A DNA stretch of 64,000 nucleotides from Actinomadura sp. NBRC 104412 (GCF_030269515.1 NZ_BSTM01000013.1:62001-126000), one strand, 5' to 3'. Positions 16,902 through 25,714 are shown, counted from the first letter of the stretch. The notes: generated by a model not told the origin, from the letters alone. Program-made: numbers and translations.

Positions 16902-17725
16902 GAGGCCGAGCTCCAGACGGGGGAACGGCCTTCGAGGAAGGCCGCAGGCCCCTCGGTCGCGTCGGGATGCGCCCAGTGCGCGCGGATCGAGTCCCAGCCG
17001 CGGTCCATGACGGCGCGCAGGAGCGTCTCCTCGAGGTCCACCAGCGCCTTCCTGCTGCGCCTGACCGCGGCGGGCGAGTTGGCGGCGATCGCCCGGGCCA
17101 GCTCCAGCGCCCGGTCGAGCAGCGTCCCGTCGGGAACGACCTCGGAGACCAGGCCCGCCTCCTGCGCCGCCGCGGCGTCCAGCCGCTCGGACCGGCCGAG
17201 CAGCGCCATCCGCGTGATGACGTCGAAGCGCGCCCGCAGCGCGAGCATCACCGGCTCCAGTGCGGTGACCTGGCCCATCGTCACGTGCGGGTCGAGGAAC
17301 GAGGCGCTCTCCCCCGCGATCACGATGTCCCCCTCGGCGACGAAGTGCAGTCCCCCGCCGGCGCACACCCCGTTCACCGCGACGACGACCGGGACCTCGA
17401 CCCGATGCCGCGGCAGGAACGCCAGCTCCTCCTTCGAGGTCGCCCCGTACCGCGTGCGCGTCGATTCCAGCATCGAGGCGTCGGCACCGGCGCAGAAGCC
17501 CTTCCCGGCGCCCGTCACGACGACGCAACGCACGCCCGGCGTTCCGGCCACCGTGTCCCACAGCGCGCTCAGCTCGCGCATCATCCGCGCGTCGAAGGCG
17601 TTCAGCCGGTCCGGCCGGTTCAAGGTGACCACCAGGATCCGGCCGTCGTCCTCCCACCGCGTGATCAGCGTCGCCGGCGATGCGGGGTCCGGTACGCCGG
17701 CGAGCGGGGTCTCCTCGCTTGCCAC
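16898..17725 (-). CDS. Enoyl-CoA hydratase/isomerase-family (crotonase fold) protein
   Basis: 275 aa from a GTG with a GGAGAAG site. Crotonase landmarks: LNRPDRLNAFDARM, GAGKGFCAGAD (oxyanion hole) and NGVCAGGGLHF. Both positions that carry the catalytic Glu pair in classical hydratases are His here (His127 in GGGLH, His147 in LDPHVTMG, 20 residues apart). It may not be a simple hydratase; hydrolase, isomerase or C-C cleaving activity on a CoA ester is possible. It is coupled to the downstream ligase. Confidence 0.86.
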   Translation of the reverse strand: MASEETPLAGVPDPASPATLITRWEDDGRILVVTLNRPDRLNAFDARMMRELSALWDTVAGTPGVRCVVVTGAGKGFCAGADASMLESTRTRYGATSKEELAFLPRHRVEVPVVVAVNGVCAGGGLHFVAEGDIVIAGESASFLDPHVTMGQVTALEPVMLALRARFDVITRMALLGRSERLDAAAAQEAGLVSEVVPDGTLLDRALELARAIAANSPAAVRRSRKALVDLEETLLRAVMDRGWDSIRAHWAHPDATEGPAAFLEGRSPVWSSAS

Positions 17726-17786
17726 GGTCTCTCTTCTCCTCGGCGTTCGACAATGGGCCGGCCGTGCCGGCGGGCCCGGATCGGGC

Positions 17787-18569
17787 TCAGACGATGACCA
17801 TCCCGCCGCTGACCGACAGCGTCTGGCCGGTGACGTAGCCCGCGCCGGGGCCGCAGAAGTAGGCGATGGCCGACGCCACGTCGGCCGGGGTGCCGAGCCT
17901 GCGCATCGGGATGCCGCGCCGCAGCTTGTCCAGCATTCCGGGGGCCTGCCGCATGGAGTCGGCCAACAGCGGGGTGTCCACGATCCCGGGCGACACCGCG
18001 TTGACGGTGATCTCGTCCCGGGCGAGCTCGCGCGCGAGCGACCGGGTGAGCGCGAGCACGCCGCCTTTGGCCGCGGTGTAGGCGGCCCCGTTCGACATGC
18101 CGGTCCGCGCCGAGTCCGAGGCGACGTTGACGATGCGGCCGTCGCCCCACTCCCGCAGGACCGGCACGACCTCCCGGGTGACCTTGATGGTCCCGCTGAG
18201 GTTGATGGCCAGCAACGTGTCGACGAGGTCGTCGTCGTGATCCTCCAGCGGGACGTTGAGCGTCCAGCCCGCGTTGTTGACCAGCCCGCCGAGGCCGCCG
18301 AGCCGCGCGGCGGCCTCGGCGACGGCCGCACGGATCGTGGCGGCGTCGGTGACGTCCAGGAGGAACGCGTGGGCCGCGCCACCGGCGTCGCGGATCGCGG
18401 CCGCGGCCTTCTCGGCGCCGTCCCCGTCCCGGTCGGTGACGGCGACCGGGTGCCCGCGGGCGGCCAGCACCTCGGCCGCGCACCGCCCGATGCCGCTCGC
18501 CGCCCCGGTCACCAGAATCGGACGCGGACGCTCTTCGCTCTCCTCCCCGATCACGATCCCAGTTAACAT
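17787..18569 (-). CDS. SDR-family oxidoreductase (FabG-like)
   Basis: 260 aa: TGAASGIGRCAAEVLAARG cofactor motif, LVNNAGWTLN, ASDSARTGMSNGAAYTAAKGG (Ser-Tyr-Lys) and TGQTLSVSGGMVIV at the end. The ATG has no Shine-Dalgarno sequence but is preceded by an AT-rich -10-like TACTTTTAA, so leaderless translation is likely. It is the first gene of the operon with the crotonase and ligase and is divergent from another SDR. A likely role is hydroxyacyl-CoA or alcohol oxidation. Confidence 0.87.
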   Translation of the reverse strand: MLTGIVIGEESEERPRPILVTGAASGIGRCAAEVLAARGHPVAVTDRDGDGAEKAAAAIRDAGGAAHAFLLDVTDAATIRAAVAEAAARLGGLGGLVNNAGWTLNVPLEDHDDDLVDTLLAINLSGTIKVTREVVPVLREWGDGRIVNVASDSARTGMSNGAAYTAAKGGVLALTRSLARELARDEITVNAVSPGIVDTPLLADSMRQAPGMLDKLRRGIPMRRLGTPADVASAIAYFCGPGAGYVTGQTLSVSGGMVIV

Positions 18570-18573
18570 TAAA

Positions 18574-18588
18574 AGTATTGAAAGGACA
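18574..18588 (+). promoter_or_regulatory. Recurrent AT-rich motif, copy C (divergent SDR promoters)
   Basis: AGTATTGAAAGGACA, 5 bases upstream of the minus-strand SDR start and 71 bases before the plus-strand SDR start. It is placed to control both directions. Confidence 0.4.
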
Positions 18589-18658
18589 AGAAGGGATCGT
18601 GTTAAGGTTCGGCGCGGCCGCCGGTGCGGGACCGGCGCCGGGGAGCGAGGTCGGTCGG

Positions 18659-19363
18659 ATGGACACCGAGAGGCTTGCGATCGTCGTGGGGGCGTCATCC
18701 GGGATCGGCGCGGAGACGGGCCGGATCCTGGCCGAGCGGTACGAGGTCCTTCTCGTGGCCCGCCGCGCGGACAGGCTGCGCGCGCTCGCGGACGAGATCG
18801 GCGGGTCGTTCCTCGCCGCCGACGTCACCGTCGCGGAGGACGTGCGACGGCTCGGCGAGCACGTGCGCGAGCGCGGTCTGCGCCCGGCACTCGTCGTGTA
18901 CTCGGCCGGGGTGATGAAGCCGTCCCCCGTGCACCGCACCGAGGTCGAGGACTGGGACCGCATCCTGTCGGTGAACCTGCGCGGCGCGTTCCTCACGGCT
19001 CGCGCGCTGGTCCCCGCCCTGGAGCCCGGCGCCCGCATCGTCTTCGTGTCGTCGGTCGCGGCCGACAAGGGACAGCCGGGCCTGTCCTCGTACGCGGCCT
19101 CCAAGGCGGGGCTGGAGCGGTTCGCCGAATCGCTCGCCGCCGAACTGGAGCCCAAGGGCGTAGCCGTGCACGTCGTCGCCCCCGGCCCGACGGCGACCCC
19201 ACTGCTCGACCTGCCGGACACCTCCCCGTTCCAGCTCGAGGCGCGCCGGGTGGCCGAGGTCGTCGACTGGCTGAGCCGGCTCCCCACCGACGTCGTGATC
19301 AAGAAGATCACCCTGAGGGCCCCGATCAAGGGGCCCTTCGCCCGCAGGCGTCACGACAGGTAG
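18659..19363 (+). CDS. SDR-family oxidoreductase
   Basis: 234 aa. The Rossmann motif is VVGASSGIGAETGRIL. The usual NNAG is YSAG, and the catalytic motif is SSYAASKAG. The ATG at 18659, with a GAGCGAGG site, gives a standard SDR N-terminus; the frame stays open further upstream but without family match. It is the only plus-strand gene of the island. Its 3' end overlaps the end of livF by 13 bases tail to tail. Function beyond NAD(P)-dependent oxidoreduction is not known. Confidence 0.83.
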   Translation: MDTERLAIVVGASSGIGAETGRILAERYEVLLVARRADRLRALADEIGGSFLAADVTVAEDVRRLGEHVRERGLRPALVVYSAGVMKPSPVHRTEVEDWDRILSVNLRGAFLTARALVPALEPGARIVFVSSVAADKGQPGLSSYAASKAGLERFAESLAAELEPKGVAVHVVAPGPTATPLLDLPDTSPFQLEARRVAEVVDWLSRLPTDVVIKKITLRAPIKGPFARRRHDR

Positions 19364-20061
19364 GCGTCCTGCAGGTTGCGGTCCAGGCCGGGGTCGGCGG
19401 GGGTGCCGGAGCCGACCAGCCGGCCGCGCTGCAGGATATGGACCCGGGAGCAGACCGCCTTGGCGACCTCCAGACGCTGCTCGACCAGGAGCACGGCCGT
19501 TCCCTCCTGCGTGATCCGCATGATGATCTCCTCGACCCGGTTCACGAGGGCGGGCGCCAGACCGTTGGTCGGCTCGTCCATCAGCAGGACCCGGGGACCG
19601 CCGACCAGCGCGCGGCCGATGGCCAGCATCTGCTGCTGCCCACCGCTGAGAGCCCCGGCGGCCTTGCCGAGGTGCGGCACCAGCTCCGGGAGCAGCGCCA
19701 GCACACCGTCAACGGTGTACGTCGAGGTCCGGCCCCGTACCGCGGTCGCGCCGAGAGCGAGGTTGTCCCGCACCGACAGGCCCGGGAACACTCGCCGCCC
19801 CTCCAGCACATGCCCGAGGCCCATCCGGGCCCGCGCCGCCGCGTCCTTCCCCGTGACGTCGGTCCCGTTCAGCAGGACGTGGCCGCCGCGGACGGGTTCC
19901 AGCCCGCCGGCCGCCCGCAGCAGCGAGGTCTTGCCCGCCCCGTTGGCGCCCAGCACCCCCACACAGGTGGCCTCCGGCACGTCGAGGGACACCCCGTGCA
20001 CGGCGGTGATGCCGCCATACGAGACGACGAGCCCCGACAGGCTCAGCGCGTCGCCGGTCAT
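19351..20061 (-). CDS. livF: Branched-chain-type ABC transporter ATPase (LivF-like)
   Basis: 236 aa, full-length ABC ATPase: Walker A GANGAGKTS, Q-loop region, signature LSGGQQQMLAIGRAL, Walker B VLLMDEP and the LivF-type NGLAPALV and VLLVEQ. Its start overlaps the stop of the fused permease-ATPase gene (ATGA). Together with that gene, livH and the binding lipoprotein it completes a HAAT-family importer. The adjacent CoA-dependent genes suggest import of the island's substrate rather than amino acids. Confidence 0.92.
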   Translation of the reverse strand: MTGDALSLSGLVVSYGGITAVHGVSLDVPEATCVGVLGANGAGKTSLLRAAGGLEPVRGGHVLLNGTDVTGKDAAARARMGLGHVLEGRRVFPGLSVRDNLALGATAVRGRTSTYTVDGVLALLPELVPHLGKAAGALSGGQQQMLAIGRALVGGPRVLLMDEPTNGLAPALVNRVEEIIMRITQEGTAVLLVEQRLEVAKAVCSRVHILQRGRLVGSGTPADPGLDRNLQDAYLS

Positions 20062-21875
20062 TTCTCTCCCAGGTAGGCGGTGCGGACGGCGTCGGCGGTC
20101 GCGAGCTCGCCGGGCGGTCCCTTCCAGAGCACGGTGCCGAGGTCGAGCACGATGACCTCGTCGACCAGCCGCCGGATGAAGTCGAGGTGGTGCTCGACCA
20201 CGATGACCGCGCACCCCGCGGCGGCCAGCGCGCGGATGCACTCGGCGAGCTTGTCGATCTCGGCCGAGGCCAGGCCGGCGGCCGGCTCGTCGAGCAGGAG
20301 GACGCGAGGGCCCGCGTGGACGGCCACGGCGATCTCCAGGAACCGCAACTGCCCATGGCTCAGGCGGCCGCCCTCACCGCGCATCGCGGCGGCGTCGCCG
20401 GGATCGATCCCACCCGCTCGGAGCAGCTCGGCCGCCATCGCCGCGCCCGTCCCGGCGGGCACGCCGGCGCGCCGGTGCAACGCGAAGTGCTCGCCGACGC
20501 CCAGTCCCGGGAACGTCTTGGGGATCTGGAACGTCCTGCCCACCCCGTGCCGCGCGATCTCGTGCGGCCGCCGTCCGACCAGGTTCTCCCCGTCGAGCGT
20601 GATCGTGCCCGCGGTCGGGGCGTACAACCCGGACAGGACGTTGAGCAGCGTCGTCTTCCCGGAGCCGTTGGGCCCGACGAGCCCGAGCACCTGCCCCGGG
20701 CGCACCTCCAGGTCGACGCCGTCCAACGCGCGGACCCCGCCGAAGGACTTCGCCACGCCACGGGCCACCAGCACCGGCGCCTGACCGTCCGGCTCGGGTT
20801 TCCCGGCGTCCGGCTCGCCCGTCCCCGCGGCCCGGCCCGCGAACGGGTTCGGGACGGCGGCGCTCGTGCCGCTCAGCAGCCCGCGCGGGCGCAGCAGCAT
20901 GAGCGCGATCAGCAGCGCGCCGTAGAGATACGCGTTGAGCCCGGGGAACGCCGTCAGCTCCAGCGGGACCAGGGTCAGGACAAGGGCTCCGAGGAGCGGC
21001 CCGTACACCGATCCGGCACCGCCGAGGATCACCATCACCAGCAGCATGATGGACAGCTGCGAGTTCAGCGCGTTGGGGGTCAGGTAGAGGGACAGATAGG
21101 CGAACAGCCCGCCGGCCAGGGAGCCGAAGGCCGAGCCCAGCGCGAACCCGAGGACCCGCGTGCGGTACGGAGACACGCCGAGGGCGATCGCGCCGGGCTC
21201 GCCGTCGCGGACGGCGAGGGACGCGCGGCCGAACCGCGAGTGCCGGATGCGGTGGTGTGCCACGTAGGCCAGGTAGGCGCAGGCCAGGATGATCGCGGGC
21301 AGCAGCAACTCGGAGTCCGTCTGCTCGCCGCCCGGCACCACGATCGGCACGATGCCGGACACGCCCGCCGTGCCACCGGTGAGCGAATCCAGTTCGAGGA
21401 TCAGGTCCGTCGTCACCAGGGTCAGCCCGAGTGACACCATGGCCAGCCCGATGGTCCCCAGCCGCCCGGCCGGCGCGCCGATGCCGAGCCCCACGACGAA
21501 CCCCGCGGCCAGGGCGGCGGGCAGCGTCCACCAGATGACCCAGCCGAGCTCGGACGTCAGGATCCCGGCCACGTAGGCGCCGACCGCGAACGCGGCGCCC
21601 TGCCCCAGCGAAAGGGCGCCGCCGAAGCCCGCGGGGATGTTGAGGCCCAGCGCGGCGATCACGTACACGGCGAGCAGCAGGGTCACGTAACTGTCGTAGG
21701 TGCCGCCGCCCCAGAAGGAGACGAGGGCGAACGCGATCAGCACGGCGATGAGGCCGTTGATCCAGGGATTCGCCAGCGGTCCGCGGATCGGTGCCGGCAG
21801 CGCCGCCACCGCCGCCGTCACACGGGCGCCGATGCCGGCCTGCGCTGCCCGCAGGCCGCGAAGAGCACCGCTCAT
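20058..21875 (-). CDS. Fused ABC permease-ATPase (LivM-LivG)
   Basis: 605 aa. Residues 1 to about 330 are a LivM-type permease with about nine hydrophobic helices (FGGALSLGQGAAFAVGAYVAG; the LivM loop GEPGAIALGVSPYRTR). After a linker rich in Gly/Pro/Asp, residues from about 355 form a LivG-type ATPase: Walker A GPNGSGKTT, GRTFQIPKTFPGL, signature LSHGQLRFLEIA, Walker B VLLLDEPAAGL and VEHHLDF. The start overlaps the livH stop by ATGA. Fusing inner-membrane and nucleotide-binding halves in one chain is known in this family but is not the usual layout. Confidence 0.92.
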   Translation of the reverse strand: MSGALRGLRAAQAGIGARVTAAVAALPAPIRGPLANPWINGLIAVLIAFALVSFWGGGTYDSYVTLLLAVYVIAALGLNIPAGFGGALSLGQGAAFAVGAYVAGILTSELGWVIWWTLPAALAAGFVVGLGIGAPAGRLGTIGLAMVSLGLTLVTTDLILELDSLTGGTAGVSGIVPIVVPGGEQTDSELLLPAIILACAYLAYVAHHRIRHSRFGRASLAVRDGEPGAIALGVSPYRTRVLGFALGSAFGSLAGGLFAYLSLYLTPNALNSQLSIMLLVMVILGGAGSVYGPLLGALVLTLVPLELTAFPGLNAYLYGALLIALMLLRPRGLLSGTSAAVPNPFAGRAAGTGEPDAGKPEPDGQAPVLVARGVAKSFGGVRALDGVDLEVRPGQVLGLVGPNGSGKTTLLNVLSGLYAPTAGTITLDGENLVGRRPHEIARHGVGRTFQIPKTFPGLGVGEHFALHRRAGVPAGTGAAMAAELLRAGGIDPGDAAAMRGEGGRLSHGQLRFLEIAVAVHAGPRVLLLDEPAAGLASAEIDKLAECIRALAAAGCAVIVVEHHLDFIRRLVDEVIVLDLGTVLWKGPPGELATADAVRTAYLGEK

Positions 21876-22753
21876 ACCGTCCGCGCTCCCATCGCACCGA
21901 ACACGCCGAACGGCCGCACCAGATAGACCAGCAGGAGGACCGCGAACATCACCAGGTTGATGAGCAGGCTTCCTACGAAGGCGTCCGCGATCTGCACGAC
22001 CAGCCCCACGACCAGGCCGCCGAGCAGCGCGCCCCGCAGGTCGCCCAGCCCGCCGAGCGCGGCGGCCACGAACCCGTTGAACAGATAGGCCAGTCCCAGG
22101 CCGGGGCTCACCAGCTCGGTCGGGGCGATGACCAGCCCGGACACCAGGGCCACGACTCCGGCCAGGACGGCGGCGAGCTGGGACATCCGGGCGGGCGAGA
22201 TCCCGATCGCCGCCGCTCCGTCCACGTCCTCGGAGACGGCGCGCAGCATCCGCCCGACCCGGGTGCGCGTGTAGAGCAGACCCAGCAGCAGCGCGAGCAC
22301 GACGGGGGCCGCGATCAACACCAGTTCGGCGGGCGAGATCCGGATCGGCCCGAGGCTGATCTTTTCGGTGCCGGCGCCGTAGGGGTAGGCCACCGACTGG
22401 CCGCCGAACGGCTCGGCCAGAAGCTGGGCGAGGATGACGCTCGCCCCCAGCGTGGACAGGATCCACGGAAGGCCGTTGTGCACGCGCAGGAACGGGCGGA
22501 TGGCCAGCCGTTCCTCGACCAGCGAGGCGCCGATCACCGCGGCCGCCGCCAGCGGCATGGCGATGGGCAGCGGCAGATGCCAGAGCCGGGTGGCGGCCAG
22601 CACCACGATCGGGCCGGCGATGATGAGCTCGCCGTGTGCGAAGTTCAGCACACCCGTCGTGCGTTGCAGCACCGCGAACCCGAGGGCGACGAGGGCGTAG
22701 ATCGCCCCTACCGCCACCCCGGGGACGACGATCTCGTTGAGCAGCCCGTTCAC
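21872..22753 (-). CDS. livH: Branched-chain-type ABC transporter permease (LivH-like)
   Basis: 293 aa, about eight membrane helices, with the LivH signatures AIYALVALGFAVLQRTTGVLNFAHGEL near the start and LGGLGDLRGALLGGLVVGL near the end. Standard family length. It lies between the binding-lipoprotein gene and the fused permease-ATPase, with a 4-base overlap downstream. It forms the membrane channel with the LivM half of the fusion. Confidence 0.93.
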   Translation of the reverse strand: MNGLLNEIVVPGVAVGAIYALVALGFAVLQRTTGVLNFAHGELIIAGPIVVLAATRLWHLPLPIAMPLAAAAVIGASLVEERLAIRPFLRVHNGLPWILSTLGASVILAQLLAEPFGGQSVAYPYGAGTEKISLGPIRISPAELVLIAAPVVLALLLGLLYTRTRVGRMLRAVSEDVDGAAAIGISPARMSQLAAVLAGVVALVSGLVIAPTELVSPGLGLAYLFNGFVAAALGGLGDLRGALLGGLVVGLVVQIADAFVGSLLINLVMFAVLLLVYLVRPFGVFGAMGARTV

Positions 22754-22787
22754 CGCTCACCGGCCTTACCGAGTCGAGGGGCGGGCA

Positions 22788-23993
22788 TCAGCCGACCGCC
22801 GCCTGCCGGCAGGTTCCCGCGTCGCAGGGGAACGACGGCTGGAACAGCCCTAGCTGGTCGGGCGAGAGCCCGAGGCGCTTGTCGGGCCCGTAGACGTAGT
22901 TGCCCTGCGCGCCGGCGAAGCGCTGCCCGGACATGAGGACCTTCTTGATCTCAGCGGGGTCGGTGCTGCCGGCCTTGTCGGCCGCGGTGCGGACGAGGGT
23001 CACGGCGTCGAAGCCGTAGGCGCCGACCTGGTCGAGCGCCGAGAAGGTCTGCTTCCCGCGCTTGGCCTTGTATCCCTGGACGAACTCCCCGGCCGCCCCG
23101 CTGGGGGCCTGCCCGTCGCCGTCGGCCAGGAACGTCTTGGGCAGCGGGCCGCCCACCGACTTGGCCAGCACCTCCTTGGGCGCCGCCGCGATCACCGCAG
23201 GGTCGCCCATGGCCTTGGGCCCGACGAGCACACCTTTGTAGCCCGACTCGCCCACGCTCTTCATGGTCTGGACGAGCCCGGCGCCGTAGGTCCAGGCGAT
23301 CAGCGCGTTCGCTCCCTGGCTCCTGAGGCCGTTCAGCTGGCGGGTGACGGAGGTGGCGCCCGTCGGGAAGTCGGAGTTGACGAGGCGGATGTTCGGGTAG
23401 CTGCGCGACACCAGCGACTTGGTGATCTCGACCTGCGCCTTCCCGTAGGCGGACGCCTCGTTGAGCTGCCCCACGATCCCACCGGTCGCGTGCTTGGACG
23501 CGTAGTCGACCAGCGGCTGGACCGCCGGGTCGCCGTCGTTGTCGCCGACGCTGAAGCCCCACTTGTAGGTCTTGCTCTCACCGAGCTTCGCGAGGATCGG
23601 CCCGGTGCCGGGGCCAAGGCCGAGGATCTTCGACTGGTTCAGGACGTCCTGGACGGCGGGCATCGATTCGGTCGTGAAGTAGATGGCTTGCACGCCCTTC
23701 TGCGCGAGTTCGCGGGTGGCCGCGACCGCCTTGGTCGCGTCGCCGCCGGTGTCGCGGACGATGAGCTCCACCTTGGGGCCGCCCTGGCCGCCCGCCTGGT
23801 TCGCCTTGTCGACGGCCACCTCCGCCCCGGCGCGGGCGGCGATGCCGCTGGACGAGAGCGGTCCGGTGAGGGCCCCGACGAAGCCGAAAACGATCTTGTC
23901 TTCACCGCTGCCGGACCCGCCGCCACCGCACGCCGAGACGGCCGGCACGAGCAGGGCGGCACAGGCCGCGAGCACGCCCATGGAACGCCACAT
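22788..23993 (-). CDS. ABC transporter substrate-binding lipoprotein (LivK/HAAT type)
   Basis: 401 aa. A lipoprotein signal peptide ends in the lipobox VSAC (Cys22), followed by a Gly/Ser linker. The mature part is a type I periplasmic-binding fold: IVFGFVGALTGPLSSSGIAARAGAEVAVDKANQAGG and later GYKGVLVGPKAMGDP, typical of the LivK family. It has a GGGAGG ribosome site and is the first gene of the transporter operon, behind an AT-rich promoter with motif copy D. The ligand is not predictable; HAAT proteins outside amino-acid uptake bind aromatic acids, amides or urea. Confidence 0.9.
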   Translation of the reverse strand: MWRSMGVLAACAALLVPAVSACGGGGSGSGEDKIVFGFVGALTGPLSSSGIAARAGAEVAVDKANQAGGQGGPKVELIVRDTGGDATKAVAATRELAQKGVQAIYFTTESMPAVQDVLNQSKILGLGPGTGPILAKLGESKTYKWGFSVGDNDGDPAVQPLVDYASKHATGGIVGQLNEASAYGKAQVEITKSLVSRSYPNIRLVNSDFPTGATSVTRQLNGLRSQGANALIAWTYGAGLVQTMKSVGESGYKGVLVGPKAMGDPAVIAAAPKEVLAKSVGGPLPKTFLADGDGQAPSGAAGEFVQGYKAKRGKQTFSALDQVGAYGFDAVTLVRTAADKAGSTDPAEIKKVLMSGQRFAGAQGNYVYGPDKRLGLSPDQLGLFQPSFPCDAGTCRQAAVG

Positions 23994-24013
23994 GAATCCT
24001 CCCCAGGCTTATT

Positions 24014-24028
24014 AATATTACAAGGATT
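24014..24028 (+). promoter_or_regulatory. Recurrent AT-rich motif, copy D (transporter promoter)
   Basis: AATATTACAAGGATT, immediately followed by GAAC so that AGGATTGAA is a second, overlapping match. It lies in the promoter region of the binding-lipoprotein gene. Confidence 0.4.
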
Positions 24029-24050
24029 GAACTCTCGGCGTTCTCCGATG

Positions 24051-25700
24051 TCAACGGGTATGGAGAGGAATGACCGGCAGGATGAGGCACGAGGGGTGGG
24101 ACGGTCCGTGATGCAGGCGCTGCTCGGCGACCGGCGTGCCTGGTGGCCTGGCCAGATCGAAGCGCGGGAAGCAGCTCGCCGCCACGTCCAGCCTGATCCG
24201 GTGGCCCGGCCCGAAGGCGTAGGCGGTGGACGACATCCGCACCTCGATCTCACGGACCTCCTCCGTCAGGTCGACCCGGAGGATGCCGTCGCACACCGAC
24301 ATGGCCCGCCCGCCGGGCTCGACGTCGACCAGCCGTGCCACGAAGTCCGCCGGACCGGCGTCTCCCGAGACGAACAGCCGCGCCGACACCGGCCCGATCG
24401 CCTCCAGCGGCTCCTCCAGGGGCCCGGACGTGAAGGACAGGACATCCGGCCTCGCCTCGACCTTCCGCTGGTCACGCGGGCCCGAGTTGGCGGAGATGAA
24501 CAGGCCCGGCAGGTAGGTGGCGCCACCGGTGGCCGGCACGGGATCCGCCGGGTCGTGCCGGATCGTCGTGACCCCGTCCCGGCCCGCCTCCCGGCCCGCC
24601 TCCCGGTCCGCGGTGAGCCGTCCGCCCTCCGGGCCCGCGCCGAGCCGGAACGGCGTGTACACCGCGCGGGCGGGCGGCCACTCCTGCTCGTCGCGCCATT
24701 CGTCGGCGCCCATGACGAAGATCCGCACCGGCGGGCCCGTGACCTCCCCGCCGTCCAGCACCTCCTTGAACCACCGCAACTGGAGGCCGCCGAGGTCGAT
24801 CGCCGCCGCGCTCGACCGGGGCCCGAACCACCGTTCGGGGAACCAGCCGGAGTGCGCGCCGTGCGCCCACGGGCCGACCACCAGCCGCGAGGACGGCGAA
24901 CGGCTCGCGACCGCATGCCCTTCGAGCGTCCCGTCGAGGAAGATGTCGTGCCAGCCCCCGATGCTCAGCACCGGGACCTCGCCCGTATAGACCTCTTCCG
25001 GTCCGAGCACCCCGGCCGGCAGCTCGCCGCCCAGCCAGTCACCGGCGTACGGCGCCACGTCGCGCAACCGCTCCGCGAGATCGGCCGGCCCGCTTGCATA
25101 CGGCCCGCCCGCGCTCGCCGTCAGCTCCGCGAGCAGGGCGCGCGCCGCCGCCACGTCCTCGCCACGCGCGGCCCGGCGGGCCAGCTCGGAGGGGATCAGC
25201 GACTCGGCGATCCACAGCGCGACGAACCCTAGCTGCAAAGCCCCACCCGCTCTCGCCCAGCCGTCGCGTACGTCCGCCGAGGTGGTGGCGGGTGCGATCG
25301 CCTTGAGCCCCGCAGGCCGCGACGCGGCCGCGTACCACTGCGTCGTGCCCGTATACGAGCCGCCGACCATCACCACACGCCCGTCGCACCAGGGTTGCCG
25401 CGCAAGCCAGTCGATCGTGTCCGCGCCGTCGGCCCGCTCGGCGACGAACGGCTCGAAGTCGCCCTCGCTGGCGAATCGGCCGCGGGTGTCCTGCACGGCG
25501 ACGGCGAAGCCCGCCTCGACGGCGCGGCGCACGTCCAGCCAGTTGTTCACGATTCCCGTCGAGGACTTCCCGTACGGGTTCCGCTGAACGATCACCGGGA
25601 CCGGACGGCTCCCGCGAAGTCGGTACACATCGGTGGCGAGCCGGACACCGTCCCGCATCGGGACCATGACATCCAGGTTCACCAGTATGTCGCTGCTCAC
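24051..25700 (-). CDS. CocE/NonD-family alpha/beta hydrolase (esterase/amidase)
   Basis: 549 aa. The N-terminal X-Pro dipeptidyl-peptidase S15-like domain starts MRDGVRLATDVYRL, with the nucleophile elbow GGSYTG (Ser115). Candidate Asp and His lie in GWHDIFLDGTLEG and VVGPWAHGAHSG. A C-terminal jelly-roll domain (FTSGPLEEPLEAIGPVSARLFVSGDAG; HRIRLDVAASCFPRFD) is as in cocaine esterase. I chose the GTG at 25700, 9-10 bases after a TATAAC -10-like box, as a leaderless start; a TTG six bases upstream is also possible. It may cleave the ester produced by the monooxygenase, which would fit its place beside the transporter. Confidence 0.87.
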   Translation of the reverse strand: MSSDILVNLDVMVPMRDGVRLATDVYRLRGSRPVPVIVQRNPYGKSSTGIVNNWLDVRRAVEAGFAVAVQDTRGRFASEGDFEPFVAERADGADTIDWLARQPWCDGRVVMVGGSYTGTTQWYAAASRPAGLKAIAPATTSADVRDGWARAGGALQLGFVALWIAESLIPSELARRAARGEDVAAARALLAELTASAGGPYASGPADLAERLRDVAPYAGDWLGGELPAGVLGPEEVYTGEVPVLSIGGWHDIFLDGTLEGHAVASRSPSSRLVVGPWAHGAHSGWFPERWFGPRSSAAAIDLGGLQLRWFKEVLDGGEVTGPPVRIFVMGADEWRDEQEWPPARAVYTPFRLGAGPEGGRLTADREAGREAGRDGVTTIRHDPADPVPATGGATYLPGLFISANSGPRDQRKVEARPDVLSFTSGPLEEPLEAIGPVSARLFVSGDAGPADFVARLVDVEPGGRAMSVCDGILRVDLTEEVREIEVRMSSTAYAFGPGHRIRLDVAASCFPRFDLARPPGTPVAEQRLHHGPSHPSCLILPVIPLHTR

Positions 25701-25714
25701 CCACAAGGTTATAA

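Noticed and set aside
20058-22760. A single 900-codon gene covering LivH, LivM and LivG
   Set aside because: The open frame extends upstream in a different frame from LivH. LivH has its own full-length frame, and its stop overlaps the ATG of the LivM-LivG fusion, so the fusion starts at 21875.
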